A stretch of 64,000 nt of DNA from Tumebacillus amylolyticus (GTDB taxonomy: Bacteria; Bacillota; Bacilli; Tumebacillales; Tumebacillaceae): assembly GCF_016722965.1 (NCBI RefSeq), contig NZ_JAEQNB010000001.1, positions 1 through 64,000 of the forward strand. Reading direction: 5' to 3'. A model generated the notes under the pieces. It worked only from the letters and a program-made list of their open reading frames with translations, did not search any database and was not told the origin of the DNA. Of the stretch, positions 49,207 to 59,238 are shown in pieces (position 1 is the first letter of the stretch; every line of letters begins with the position of its first letter). The translations under genes were made by a program, and so were the position numbers.

Positions 49207-52023
49207 TTGACTAACTCCGTTTTTCGAAACATCTTAGCCTCTGTCCTTATTTTTCTTATCACAATCTCTATCATCCCATCGCAAGCTTGGGCCTATTATG
49301 TCAACATGGAAACCATGACGCCTGTTGTTCCGGTGTACAGAAACCCGGCACCGATTCCTACGATGATTGGCGACTACAACCAGCGCGTCAATGCAGAGGT
49401 TTCCATGTGGAACGTGTGTAACACCAACCATGACCAAAAAGGCATGGACCTTGCACACGCCCAAGCGGACAAACTCCGTGCGGCCATCGCAGCCCTCAAT
49501 GCGGGGCAGACGCCGCAACCCTTCACTGTAGACGATCTTGACTACCAGATGATCGCACAAGCGTATTACCACAACGCCAACACCGATGCGACCATTCTCT
49601 CTACGACCTCTTCCAACGTACAAAAACTCTTTTCGCAAATTACATCCTTGACCCCAGACCTGCAAACTCCCCCCACGACCACGACCACGACTTCGAGCGA
49701 CCCGTACATCGGTCCGACCACCAGCGGATTCCCGGTCGACAAGCAAATGGTCATGAACAAGATCAAGTACTCCCTCGCGCTGGCTCGAAAAGACAACGCG
49801 ACCATGACCCAAGCAGCCAATGACAACGTTACCTTGCTCGCCAAGGGTGGCACAATTGGCCCGGAACTCACGTTGGATCAGGGCATCGACCGATTATTGC
49901 TCGAATCCTCCTCACCACCCGTTTACGTTACGCCGGGCTACCCGAGTTTGAACAAAGCAAACAAAGGCGTACTCCTCTCCAAACTCGCGATTGACGTGGC
50001 CGGGTACAAAACAGATTTCACCGGCTTGATTAACGCGTCCAAACAGTTGGACGGCTTGCTTCCGAATCCGTCGGTTACCGTGCCGCAGACGTACGCAGAT
50101 GGGTTGGACACCATGCTGTATTTCAATGAGCAATCCTGGCAGGGGATCTCCGAAATCTCAGGTCCACTACCCGGCACAATCTCCACGGTTGACGAGTATA
50201 ACCAGATCATCACCGCCGAAGTAGAGACGTACAACGAAGCGAAGGCGATCAACGACCAAGAAGCAATGGCCGAAGCGCACTACCAAGCAGAAAAAATGCG
50301 TGGCCTCATCAACTTTAACATGGTCGGCTATTCACAAGAGGACGAAGAAGACTTGCAACAGCGCATCCGCGCAGAAGGCAAACTCTACATGTCCACGACC
50401 AATCCAAACATTCAATCCCAATCTCATGCGAACGCTGATTTCATGCGCAATCAATTGAGCATCGTGCAGATGACACCGCTGAAAGTCAGTTCGTACAACT
50501 TCGGAATTGACCGCCAGATGATCGTGAACAAGATTAAGTTTATGATCGCCAAAGCGACCAACGACCAAGCGACGATGAGCCGTGTGTCTTCGGACAACTT
50601 GACCTTGCAAAATCAGGGCGGTACAATCCGCTCGGAGATGACGTTGCCGCAAGCATTGCAACATTTGCAAGCGGAGTCTGCAACGGTCCCGATCACGGTC
50701 ACAGCAGGTCATCACAGTGCCAACGAGATTGCTCGCAACACGATCTTGTACCGCGTGGCGTATGCCATCAACCAAGCCACCATGAACCAGAATGGCATGT
50801 TGCTGATGTCGGACAAGATCTACAAACTGAACCAGTTCAGCGCGTTCGACGTGGGCGGAACGTTCGAAAACGACCTGTCGAGCCTAGTATCCGTCAACAC
50901 CCAAGATTTCCAAAAGGGTTTGGAAACCAACGAAGATCTCGACAAGGCGATCCAACAAATGACCAACGGCATCAACCAGATGTTGGTCGGGATTGACGAG
51001 ATGAACAAGTCGATCAACGATATGATTATTGCCGTTGATCAAATGAATGCCGCAGTTGCACAAATGAACGTAGGAATTTCCGATGCCGTTGTGGGCATCA
51101 ACCAAATGACAGATAACATCGCCTCTGTGAACCAAGGACTCAACCAGATGAACGCGGCTATATCTTCGATGAATGCGGCCGTTTCCCAAGTGAACTCAAC
51201 TGGATCGTCCATGTCCGGCTCTGCCAGCGACGTATCGGGATTGAAGACCTCCCTCGGGTACGATGACAGCTACGGGGCTCCAGATGATGGTATGCTCAGC
51301 ACCCTGTGGGGCTATGTCAAAGACTTCATGGGCGTCGACGAAATCCGCAACTCCTGGAATATTCTCATCGCATCCGGCAGTTCAGCTGCCGATCGTGCGA
51401 AAGCAGTAGCCATCCTCGTTCTCGACCTTGGACTCGACATCACGATGTTTACCGGGGGAGGGGAGATTGGCAAAGGCATCTGGGAACTTGCCAAAGCGGG
51501 AGAATGGTTCGGAGGCAAACTTGCTGCCGAATCCGCAGCTAAGCAAGCCGCAATCAAAGCAACCGCATACGAAAACCCATATGAACTCCTGCGCGAATTC
51601 AACATTCCGACCACGCTCTCCCAGGACGAAATCACACTTTCCAACCAAATCGGTTTACGCATGCAGTTGAACAACCCGACGGTTATGGGCAAACTAACGT
51701 ATAATGGAAACAGCACATGGACTTCCTCTGGGGGCCTCATCTATGGGGAAGACAAGGCGTTCGGCAACCGTGTCAACCACGTATTAGCCCACTTCTCTGA
51801 GAATACAGCGAAATCTACACACACTGTTTTTAGCTTGGATCGCAACCAGATTCTCCCCCTGCTTGACGAAGCATGGGCGAAGAAAGGGGCACCGCTTGCG
51901 ACTGATTCGTCCGTCTATATGGTCAACATGGGCCGCGTAATCGGGACGAATGGTGAGCGGTCTTTGAAATTGGTGGTCAGACCGGGTACCAACCAAGTGA
52001 TCACGGCGTATCCCGTGCCGTAA
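49207..52023 (+). CDS. secreted polymorphic toxin with C-terminal BECR-like RNase domain
   Basis: 938 residues. Sec signal (NILASVLIFLITISIIPSQA, cut after AWA, about residue 29). The body contains a duplicated module: YNQRVNAEVSMW (57) and YNQIITAEVETY (331); DKQMVMNKIKY (178) and DRQMIVNKIKF (435). A heptad stretch full of (I/V)xxMN (about 580-660) follows, then a Gly/Ala-rich pre-toxin segment (DLGLDITMFTGGGEIGKGIW). The last about 105 residues have RVNHVLAHF, KSTHTVF and IGTNGERSLKLVVRP then ITAYPV, the pattern of Barnase/EndoU/ColicinE5-RelE RNase toxins. TTG start 6 nt after GGAGGA. The next gene is the likely immunity protein. No LXG or RHS domain. Confidence 0.75.
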   Translation: MTNSVFRNILASVLIFLITISIIPSQAWAYYVNMETMTPVVPVYRNPAPIPTMIGDYNQRVNAEVSMWNVCNTNHDQKGMDLAHAQADKLRAAIAALNAGQTPQPFTVDDLDYQMIAQAYYHNANTDATILSTTSSNVQKLFSQITSLTPDLQTPPTTTTTTSSDPYIGPTTSGFPVDKQMVMNKIKYSLALARKDNATMTQAANDNVTLLAKGGTIGPELTLDQGIDRLLLESSSPPVYVTPGYPSLNKANKGVLLSKLAIDVAGYKTDFTGLINASKQLDGLLPNPSVTVPQTYADGLDTMLYFNEQSWQGISEISGPLPGTISTVDEYNQIITAEVETYNEAKAINDQEAMAEAHYQAEKMRGLINFNMVGYSQEDEEDLQQRIRAEGKLYMSTTNPNIQSQSHANADFMRNQLSIVQMTPLKVSSYNFGIDRQMIVNKIKFMIAKATNDQATMSRVSSDNLTLQNQGGTIRSEMTLPQALQHLQAESATVPITVTAGHHSANEIARNTILYRVAYAINQATMNQNGMLLMSDKIYKLNQFSAFDVGGTFENDLSSLVSVNTQDFQKGLETNEDLDKAIQQMTNGINQMLVGIDEMNKSINDMIIAVDQMNAAVAQMNVGISDAVVGINQMTDNIASVNQGLNQMNAAISSMNAAVSQVNSTGSSMSGSASDVSGLKTSLGYDDSYGAPDDGMLSTLWGYVKDFMGVDEIRNSWNILIASGSSAADRAKAVAILVLDLGLDITMFTGGGEIGKGIWELAKAGEWFGGKLAAESAAKQAAIKATAYENPYELLREFNIPTTLSQDEITLSNQIGLRMQLNNPTVMGKLTYNGNSTWTSSGGLIYGEDKAFGNRVNHVLAHFSENTAKSTHTVFSLDRNQILPLLDEAWAKKGAPLATDSSVYMVNMGRVIGTNGERSLKLVVRPGTNQVITAYPVP

Positions 52024-52041
52024 GAGAGGTGTGACAGGACA

Positions 52042-52293
52042 GTGGAATTTTTCAAAGACCGTGTCATGTGCCCCCGTTGTGAGGGGGCAGGCAATGTTTA
52101 CGAAGTGGAAATTGTCGAACTGAACAAGAGATTCCTGATCTGCGATGAAACGGACTGTTCTTGGGAAGCCGAGGACGACGTGCGCGCCGACAACTGGATG
52201 TATATTTTCGAGCGTTTAGAAAAACGCTACGGTGTGACCTATGAATCTGTAAAGTTTCAAAACATCAACTACGATTGGTGGAAACGCAGATAA
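52042..52293 (+). CDS. candidate immunity protein with zinc-ribbon
   Basis: 83 residues, GTG start 19 nt after the toxin stop with AGAGGTG upstream. Acidic protein with CPRCEGAG (10-17) and a later ICDETDC forming a possible four-Cys zinc ribbon, followed by W-rich ADNWMYIFERLEKRYG. Small size, acidity, tight linkage and a terminator directly after fit an immunity gene for the toxin. No named family is recognised; the zinc ribbon could instead point to nucleic-acid binding. Confidence 0.65.
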   Translation: MEFFKDRVMCPRCEGAGNVYEVEIVELNKRFLICDETDCSWEAEDDVRADNWMYIFERLEKRYGVTYESVKFQNINYDWWKRR

Positions 52294-52298
52294 ACAAG

Positions 52299-52336
52299 AG
52301 AGACCTCCTTTTTCCAAAAAGGAGGTCTCTTTTTTC
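52299..52336 (+). terminator. terminator of the toxin/immunity unit
   Basis: Near-perfect long stem (agagacctcctttt with aaaaggaggtctct) ending in U. Confidence 0.9.
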
Positions 52337-52440
52337 ATAAGTTCTACCCGAACGATTATGAAATAACTTACAGACAACCTCTACAATACGCAGTATCATG
52401 GAACTAGTAACTATGACCTGTCACAATGGGGGTTGTTCAC

Positions 52441-53067
52441 ATGGGTGATTTTCAAAACATCGTCAAAACCCGCCGTTCCGCGAACAAATTCGTAGAAGGC
52501 ATTGAGATTCCGCGTTCGGAGTTCGAAGACATCTTCAACGTCGTCAAATTCGGTCCGTCTGCATTCAATTTGCAGCACGCCCACTTCTTGGTCGTCGATG
52601 ACCCGGAATTGAAAGACGGCGTCTACCAAGCCGCGTACCAACAATACAAAGTAAAAACCGCCTCGGCCGTCATCGCCGTCCTCGGCGACACGCTCGCGTA
52701 CCAGAACGCCCCGGAGATTTACGAAGGACTGCGCAAGCTCGGCGTTCTCTCGCAAGGGGAGTACGACGAAACCATCGGTGCAATCAACGGAACTTACGAA
52801 GGCAACGGTCCGGTGTTCCAACGGGAAGAAGCGATCCGAAACGCCTCGCTTGCCGCGATGCTGTTCATGCTGACCGCCAAAGACCGCGGTTGGGACACCT
52901 GCCCGATGATCGGCTTCGTGCCCGATCAGCTCAAAGCAGTCCTCAACATCCCGGACCGCTACGTTCCGGTCATGTTGATCACCGTCGGCAAAGAGGACAT
53001 CTCCTCCCTTCGCCCGCGCGGCTATCGCAAACCGGTCGGGGAGTTTGTCTCCTTCAACAAGCTCTAA
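52441..53067 (+). CDS. nitroreductase family protein
   Basis: 208 residues from ATG 52441. FMN-binding start VKTRRSANKF (R-R-S), GPSAFNLQHAHFLVVDD, AAMLFMLTAKDRGWDTCPM and C-terminal LRPRGYRKPVGEFV. These enzymes reduce nitro groups, quinones or enones with NAD(P)H and FMN. Physiological substrate unknown. Followed 30 nt later by a WXG100 gene. Confidence 0.92.
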   Translation: MGDFQNIVKTRRSANKFVEGIEIPRSEFEDIFNVVKFGPSAFNLQHAHFLVVDDPELKDGVYQAAYQQYKVKTASAVIAVLGDTLAYQNAPEIYEGLRKLGVLSQGEYDETIGAINGTYEGNGPVFQREEAIRNASLAAMLFMLTAKDRGWDTCPMIGFVPDQLKAVLNIPDRYVPVMLITVGKEDISSLRPRGYRKPVGEFVSFNKL

Positions 53068-53097
53068 GACAAGTAGAAACTGTCAGGAGGGACTTCC

Positions 53098-53385
53098 ATG
53101 CAAATTTCTGTCGATTCCGAGCAATTACATAGCACCGGTGATTCGTTTGGCACCATCGTACAGGAGATCAAAGGCACGATCTCTTCGCTGAATTCGGCGG
53201 CGAATACGGCCTCCTCCGGCTGGTCGGGGTCTTCGCATACGGCGTTCCACGATCTCTGGACGAAGTTGCACAGTTCGCTGGATCTCTTGAGCTCCGCGAT
53301 GGGCGACATCTCCGGCAACTTGCACGCGGCCGGCACCGCGTATTCGACAACCGAAAGCACCATCGCCAAGTCCGCCGGGAAGTAA
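53098..53385 (+). CDS. WXG100-family protein
   Basis: 95 residues predicted as a helical hairpin with the W-S-G turn (ASSGWSGSSHTAFHDLW) at mid-length, the hallmark of type VII (Ess/Yuk) secretion substrates and chaperones. CAGGAGGG before the ATG. No EssC, YukD or EsaA-like gene lies in this window and no LXG toxin is next to it, so it is an orphan here. It could travel with a distant secretion locus. Confidence 0.85.
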   Translation: MQISVDSEQLHSTGDSFGTIVQEIKGTISSLNSAANTASSGWSGSSHTAFHDLWTKLHSSLDLLSSAMGDISGNLHAAGTAYSTTESTIAKSAGK

Positions 53386-53435
53386 CATCGTCCTGCGCAG
53401 GGAACAGAGCCCTGCAAAGAGCCCGGCTATGAGAA

Positions 53436-53472
53436 AAGGCCCTCCACCAAAAATAGGTGGGGGCCTTTTTTT
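53436..53472. terminator. bidirectional terminator
   Basis: 12-bp stem (aaggccctccacc with ggtgggggcctt) with a U-run on plus and a shorter one on minus. It separates the WXG100 gene from gerQ, which converge on it. Confidence 0.88.
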
Positions 53473-53492
53473 TTGCATGGTTTTTTTCAGTA

Positions 53493-53981
53493 CTATCCTT
53501 GGGTCAGTTGCCCTTGTACGCTCGCGGGCAGTTTCGGAGCGATGTAGACGATCGGGCCGTCGAACTCGATCCAGTCGAGGTTGATCATCTGGAACACATA
53601 GCGCTTGCCGGTTTGCGGGTCGGAGATGATGATGTGGTCACGACCTGCCGTCTCGATACGCCCACGGACCACTTTGGCGTTCCATTGGGAGTTGTTTTCA
53701 AACGTCAGGTAGATCGTCGCGATCTTGCCGTGGTTGAAACGCAAGATGTTCTCGATGTAGGACTCCTCGCCGGGACCACCGATCGGGTTCGGAATGTCGG
53801 TGGTCGGTCCCATCGGTCCGTCTTGCTGTTGTTGCGGGTAGCCCATGCCGGGAGCCATCGGCATGCCAGGCATTTGCATCGGCATGGCGACCGGATGATA
53901 CATGGGATTCATCGGAGCCGAAGACATCCGGTAGTATCCACGTTGGGAAGAAGATTGAGAGCAGGGGGAATTCATGTACAT
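53493..53981 (-). CDS. gerQ: spore coat protein GerQ
   Basis: 162 residues. A Met/Pro/Gln-rich N-terminal half (MPMQMPGMPMAPGMGYP) is followed by the conserved GerQ core ESYIENILRFNHGK, QWNAKVVRGRIETAGRDHII and SDPQTGKRYVFQMINLDWIE. In Bacillus GerQ is a transglutaminase-cross-linked coat protein needed for CwlJ localisation and Ca-DPA germination. It follows cwlJ on the same strand with a 27-nt gap. Confidence 0.94.
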   Translation of the reverse strand: MYMNSPCSQSSSQRGYYRMSSAPMNPMYHPVAMPMQMPGMPMAPGMGYPQQQQDGPMGPTTDIPNPIGGPGEESYIENILRFNHGKIATIYLTFENNSQWNAKVVRGRIETAGRDHIIISDPQTGKRYVFQMINLDWIEFDGPIVYIAPKLPASVQGQLTQG

Positions 53982-54008
53982 GGTTTCTATCTCTCCTTCA
54001 TAATCGAT

Positions 54009-54470
54009 CTAGGCGAAGTGTGGGCAATGCTGATACGTCGGCTGGTAGAAGCAATGTGCTTTGAAACGGCCGACATATTGTGCATTGCGGGTGGGCCAGT
54101 AGGGGGTGATGCAGACGTTGTGATTGATATACTTGGGGTTCATGTACCACAGCGACCGGGTGGCGGGCCATAAGCGCATGCCGTCGATTGCTTTTTCGGC
54201 GAGTCGGACGTCGGCGTTGCGTGCCTTGCGGTAGAACGTGGGCTTCTCGACCGCTTCAAACATAAAATGACGGCATGTCGGGCAATAGCGCTGGTTGATC
54301 ATCTGTGTGATCGTTCGCATCCCTTTAAAGTCGGAGCAATTCGCACGCACGCGGTTGACGCCGACATTGCCGACCATCAACATGCCTTGGGACAATTCAC
54401 CCTCTGCTTCCGCTCGCATCAAGCGCGCCAACAAACGCACTTCCGGTGCGGTTCTTCTGATAACCGCCAT
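54009..54470 (-). CDS. cwlJ: spore cortex lytic enzyme CwlJ
   Basis: 153 residues from ATG 54470 (GGAGGTGG before it). Hydrolase_2 (SleB/CwlJ) domain: LLARLMRAEAEGELSQGMLM with the catalytic Glu, VGNVGVNRVRANCSDF and C-terminal FKAHCFYQPTYQHCPHF. No signal peptide, typical of CwlJ as opposed to SleB. It degrades spore cortex during germination and needs GerQ, the next gene. Confidence 0.95.
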   Translation of the reverse strand: MAVIRRTAPEVRLLARLMRAEAEGELSQGMLMVGNVGVNRVRANCSDFKGMRTITQMINQRYCPTCRHFMFEAVEKPTFYRKARNADVRLAEKAIDGMRLWPATRSLWYMNPKYINHNVCITPYWPTRNAQYVGRFKAHCFYQPTYQHCPHFA

Positions 54471-54556
54471 GGGGTCCACCTCCAAATCTCTACACCTTCA
54501 AGGTATTAAAAAACGGGCAATCGGGAACTTGGCCTATCCGCCCATTTTTTTGAGCG

Positions 54557-54824
54557 TTGTAAAAAAACGTCAGATGTCATATACTAGGAACAACTACGAA
54601 CCGAAGGGTGGCCTTACTTACACGACATGGATCATTCTGTATGCTAACTGACCCGAACTTCAAAGGTCTGAATGCATACGCGGCTCCGAAATCTGAGGAG
54701 CGGTGGGACGGGATAGCTCTGTCCAGAATCCATGATACGGTGTAAGGGAAGCGACCTCTTTTTTATTGCCTAAAAAGGTCCTATTCTGCCGTGGATTCAT
54801 GCGTATGCATGTCCACGGCTTTTT
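54557..54824 (+). promoter_or_regulatory. promoter and attenuator-like leader of the ABC-F gene
   Basis: TTGTAA (54557-54562), 17 nt, TATACT (54580-54585). The leader of about 285 nt has a possible leader-peptide frame (54672-54716), local hairpins (GCTCC/GGAGC at 54683-54701; GGAC/GTCC near 54707-54724; GACCT/AGGTC at 54753-54780) and, 50 nt before the gene, a strong terminator: 13-bp stem (54788-54802 with 54807-54819), bulge of two, then UUUUU. ABC-F resistance genes such as vmlR are controlled this way; here it is inferred. Confidence 0.7.
54672..54716 (+). CDS. putative leader peptide upstream of ABC-F (14 aa)
   Basis: ATG 5 nt after AAGG, coding MHTRLRNLRSGGTG then TAG. It overlaps the first leader hairpin, so a stalled ribosome would change folding. 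An overlapping 34-codon frame from 54641 has no ribosome site. Confidence 0.4.
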   Translation: MHTRLRNLRSGGTG

Positions 54825-54875
54825 GATGTTCGCTACTGTGAAGTGAACCCCAAAAACGAAGGGACTGACCGCTTT

Positions 54876-56597
<1,722 letters not shown>

Positions 56598-56599
56598 CT

Positions 56600-56615
56600 T
56601 GTTTCACGTGGAACA
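56600..56615. other. parS: parS site
   Basis: TGTTTCACGTGGAACA equals the reverse complement of the consensus TGTTNCACGTGAAACA with N as C, a full match. It is intergenic, about 46 kb from oriC, on the side where parAB lies. ParB loading and condensin recruitment here are expected from the family. Confidence 0.88.
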
Positions 56616-56676
56616 CAAGATGTGTTACAATATGTATCAAGAGGTAGTGGGGGCAATCTTGCTACGGAGGTGTTCC

Positions 56677-57864
56677 ATGTCAGCGCTGCAAACTCGAAAA
56701 GTCAAAGTGCATGTGGGGAGCAAACGACCTCATCCTGTCAAAGCGGATGAGTCGCTCAAAACCTTGTTTCACTTGTCTTCAAGACCGATCGTCGATCTCT
56801 TGAACGGATTGTTTGGCGAGGCGTTTAACCCGGAGTCTGCGCAGGTAGAATCGTTGAATACGGAGTTCATCGATGGGGAGATGGATGCCATGTATGCAGA
56901 TTCTCGAATTCGGGTTACGACGGAGCAGGAAACCAAGGAGTTTCACATCGAATTTCAAACCAAGAATGACGCGATGATGATCATTCGTATGTTTGAGTAC
57001 GGCTTCCAAGCGGCCAAGGGAGGTTCGCAAAAAGTAGAGGAGGGAATCGTGATTCGCTTTCCCCCTCAACTTGTGATATATCTAGAGCATGGGCCGTTAC
57101 GGACGGATGAGATCTCCTGTATTGTTCAGTTTCCGCCGTATGAAGCCGGGAACCAGTATGAGTACCGAGTCCCTGTGAAACGGTTTTGGGAATTCACTGA
57201 CGAAGACTTTACGGGGGACTTGTATGCGTTGATTCCCTTTCAAGTCTTCACATTTCGCAAAGTGATCTCCAGCATCGTGCAGGATCAGGGCTTGTCAGAT
57301 CAGGAAAAAAAGCTATTCGTACACCGTGAACTGGCAAGGTTGAAGGAATGTATCGAACAGAGTCATGAATACATTCTGGCTGTGCATCGGCAGCGCAAGA
57401 TCACAGAAGATGATGTGAACAAAATGTCTACCGTCATCTACAACCTCAGTCGTCACTTGTATAACAAGTTTGAACCCTATTACGAGTCATTTTTCGTGGA
57501 GGTGGAGCAAATGGTAAAATCCATGATCGACATGAAACTCCTCAAACAAGCGAAAGAAGTAGCCATGAACGAAGGCAGAATGCTAGGCATCAAAGAAGGA
57601 AAGTCCGAAGGTTTAAAAGAAGGCAAACTTCAAGGTCTTATGGAAGGCAAGCTCCAAGGTCTTATGGAAGGCAAAACCCAAGGCCTTATGGAGGGCAAAC
57701 ACGAGATGCTGCTCTCTCAATTCTCCCAGCGAAACTTCTTGGACGACCAAATGAGGGCCTTCATCCTCGGGGTATCAGACGAGGAGATGATTCAAAAACT
57801 CTCGTCCCTGATTCTTACCGCATCCTCAAAGCAAGAAATCCTGCAAGGGATTCAAGCTGAATAA
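56677..57864 (+). CDS. Rpn-family PD-(D/E)XK nuclease/putative transposase
   Basis: 395 residues from ATG 56677 (ACGGAGGTG before it). Nuclease core: LNTEFIDGEMDAMYAD and EFHIEFQTKNDAMMIIRMFE give the Asp...Glu-x-Gln pattern of the RpnA/YhgA-like group. A conserved middle has IVQFPPYEAGNQYEYRVPVK. Near residue 310 a tandem run of EGKLQGLM units precedes a C-terminal helical tail. Such proteins promote RecA-independent recombination in E. coli. The frame extends to 56599, but those residues are a translation of parS. Confidence 0.85.
   Translation: MSALQTRKVKVHVGSKRPHPVKADESLKTLFHLSSRPIVDLLNGLFGEAFNPESAQVESLNTEFIDGEMDAMYADSRIRVTTEQETKEFHIEFQTKNDAMMIIRMFEYGFQAAKGGSQKVEEGIVIRFPPQLVIYLEHGPLRTDEISCIVQFPPYEAGNQYEYRVPVKRFWEFTDEDFTGDLYALIPFQVFTFRKVISSIVQDQGLSDQEKKLFVHRELARLKECIEQSHEYILAVHRQRKITEDDVNKMSTVIYNLSRHLYNKFEPYYESFFVEVEQMVKSMIDMKLLKQAKEVAMNEGRMLGIKEGKSEGLKEGKLQGLMEGKLQGLMEGKTQGLMEGKHEMLLSQFSQRNFLDDQMRAFILGVSDEEMIQKLSSLILTASSKQEILQGIQAE
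57595..57699 (+). repeat. 24-bp tandem repeat in the Rpn-like gene
   Basis: About four copies of a 24-nt unit (atggaaggcaagctccaagg plus tctt) encoding EGKLQGLM. The repeats probably form a helical linker; copy number may vary between strains. Confidence 0.85.
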
Positions 57865-57877
57865 AAGAGTCCGCATC

Positions 57878-57916
57878 AAGCCCCCCTCTTGTGAACGCAG
57901 GAGGGGGGCTTTTCTT
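57878..57916 (+). terminator. terminator after the Rpn-like gene
   Basis: Perfect 11-bp stem AAGCCCCCCTC/GAGGGGGGCTT with a 12-nt loop and U-run. Confidence 0.9.
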
Positions 57917-57969
57917 GTCTTTTTGGGGAACAATGATGGAAGGATTATACACGAATACGAAGGGAGTTC

Positions 57970-59238
57970 ATGCCCTTGCAAAGCTCCACTGCTTGGAAAG
58001 CGATTGCCACCACGCTCGTCCTGACCTCCCTCGTAGGCTGTTCATCGAGCAGTTCATCCGACTCGGCCTCGGGCACCCAGACCATCAACGCTTGGATCAT
58101 GGGCGACGGAACTTGGAAGGACTTCTACAGCAAACTCGCCGACCAATTTCACCAAGAGAACCCGGACATCCAAGTCAAACTCGACTTCATCCCGTGGGAC
58201 CAAGGCCACGACAAACTCATCACCGCGGCCGCCTCTGACGCCGGCCCGGACGTCACCACCGACGGCGGCCGCTGGACAACGGAACTCGCCGTCATGGGAG
58301 CCCTCGAACCACTCGATGACTTCCTGAACGACACCTATAAAAAAGACTTCGTCGACGCCGCCTGGGAAACGACCCAATGGAAAGGCCGCACATGGGGAAT
58401 CCCCCAAGGCTTCACGACCACCGCTCTGTTCTACCGCACCGACTGGCTGCAACAAGCAGGCTACGACCATCCACCCAAGAACTGGGCGGAATTCGAAGAT
58501 CTCGCCAAGAAAATGACCCACAACCACCACTACGGCTTCGCTCTCGTCGGCGACAATTCGATGGATACGACGATGTTCTGGACCCCGTTCCTCTGGCAAA
58601 ACGGCGGCGAACTCCTGTCCAAAGATTTGAAAAAAGCCACCTTCAACTCCTACGCCGGCATCCAAGCGCTCCAATTCTACGTCGATCTCTACCGCAAAGA
58701 CCATGCCGCGCCAGACTCAGCTCTCAGCACCAAGCGCAACGACGCGAACAAACTGTTCACCAACGGCATCGCCGGGATGACGACGACCGGACCGTGGTTT
58801 TTTTCCGAAATCAAGCGAGACAAACCCGACCTCCCCTTCGCCGTCGCACCGTACCCGGTGGGCAAACAAGCCGCAACACTCGCCACCACCGACCACATCG
58901 TCATGCTGAAATCTGCAAAAAACAAACAAGCCTGCTGGAAGTGGATCGACTTTGTCACCAACCCGCAAAACTCCCAAGCTTGGAACCAAACCATCGGCTT
59001 CATCCCGTACCGCAAATCCGGCCTTGCAGCCCTCGCCAACACAAGCGACCCAAACTTCAAAGTCCTACTCAACGAGGTACAAAACGCCCATGCTTACCCC
59101 ACGCTTCCGGATTGGCCGCAAATCGACGACGAAATCGCCAACGCTGTCCAAACGGCGTTGGCGGGCAAGAAAGCGCCGAAGGAGGCGCTGGACGATGCGG
59201 CCAAGAAAGTTGACGAGATTCTGGCGCAATCGAACTAA
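57970..59238 (+). CDS. ABC transporter sugar-binding lipoprotein
   Basis: 422 residues, family 1 extracellular solute-binding protein. Lipoprotein signal ending SLVGC (Cys about 24), a Ser-rich linker, then NAWIMGDGTWKDFYSKLADQ, DVTTDGGRWTTELAVMGALE and FVTNPQNSQAWNQTIGFIPY. Typical of oligosaccharide or sugar importers of the CUT1 class. Its last 44 nt overlap the first permease gene. Confidence 0.94.
   Translation: MPLQSSTAWKAIATTLVLTSLVGCSSSSSSDSASGTQTINAWIMGDGTWKDFYSKLADQFHQENPDIQVKLDFIPWDQGHDKLITAAASDAGPDVTTDGGRWTTELAVMGALEPLDDFLNDTYKKDFVDAAWETTQWKGRTWGIPQGFTTTALFYRTDWLQQAGYDHPPKNWAEFEDLAKKMTHNHHYGFALVGDNSMDTTMFWTPFLWQNGGELLSKDLKKATFNSYAGIQALQFYVDLYRKDHAAPDSALSTKRNDANKLFTNGIAGMTTTGPWFFSEIKRDKPDLPFAVAPYPVGKQAATLATTDHIVMLKSAKNKQACWKWIDFVTNPQNSQAWNQTIGFIPYRKSGLAALANTSDPNFKVLLNEVQNAHAYPTLPDWPQIDDEIANAVQTALAGKKAPKEALDDAAKKVDEILAQSN

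Noticed and set aside
49207-53385. Type VII-secreted LXG toxin paired with the WXG100 protein
   Set aside because: The toxin has a Sec signal and no LXG domain, and the WXG100 gene is in a different transcription unit behind a terminator.
54599-54720. T-box or other named riboswitch before the ABC-F gene
   Set aside because: No T-box core (AGGGTGGNACCGCG) or known aptamer pattern could be matched; only hairpins and a terminator are supported.
56599-56676. Upstream extension of the Rpn-like protein beginning MFHVEHKMCYN
   Set aside because: FHVEH is the translation of the parS palindrome; the real ribosome site and ATG are at 56677.
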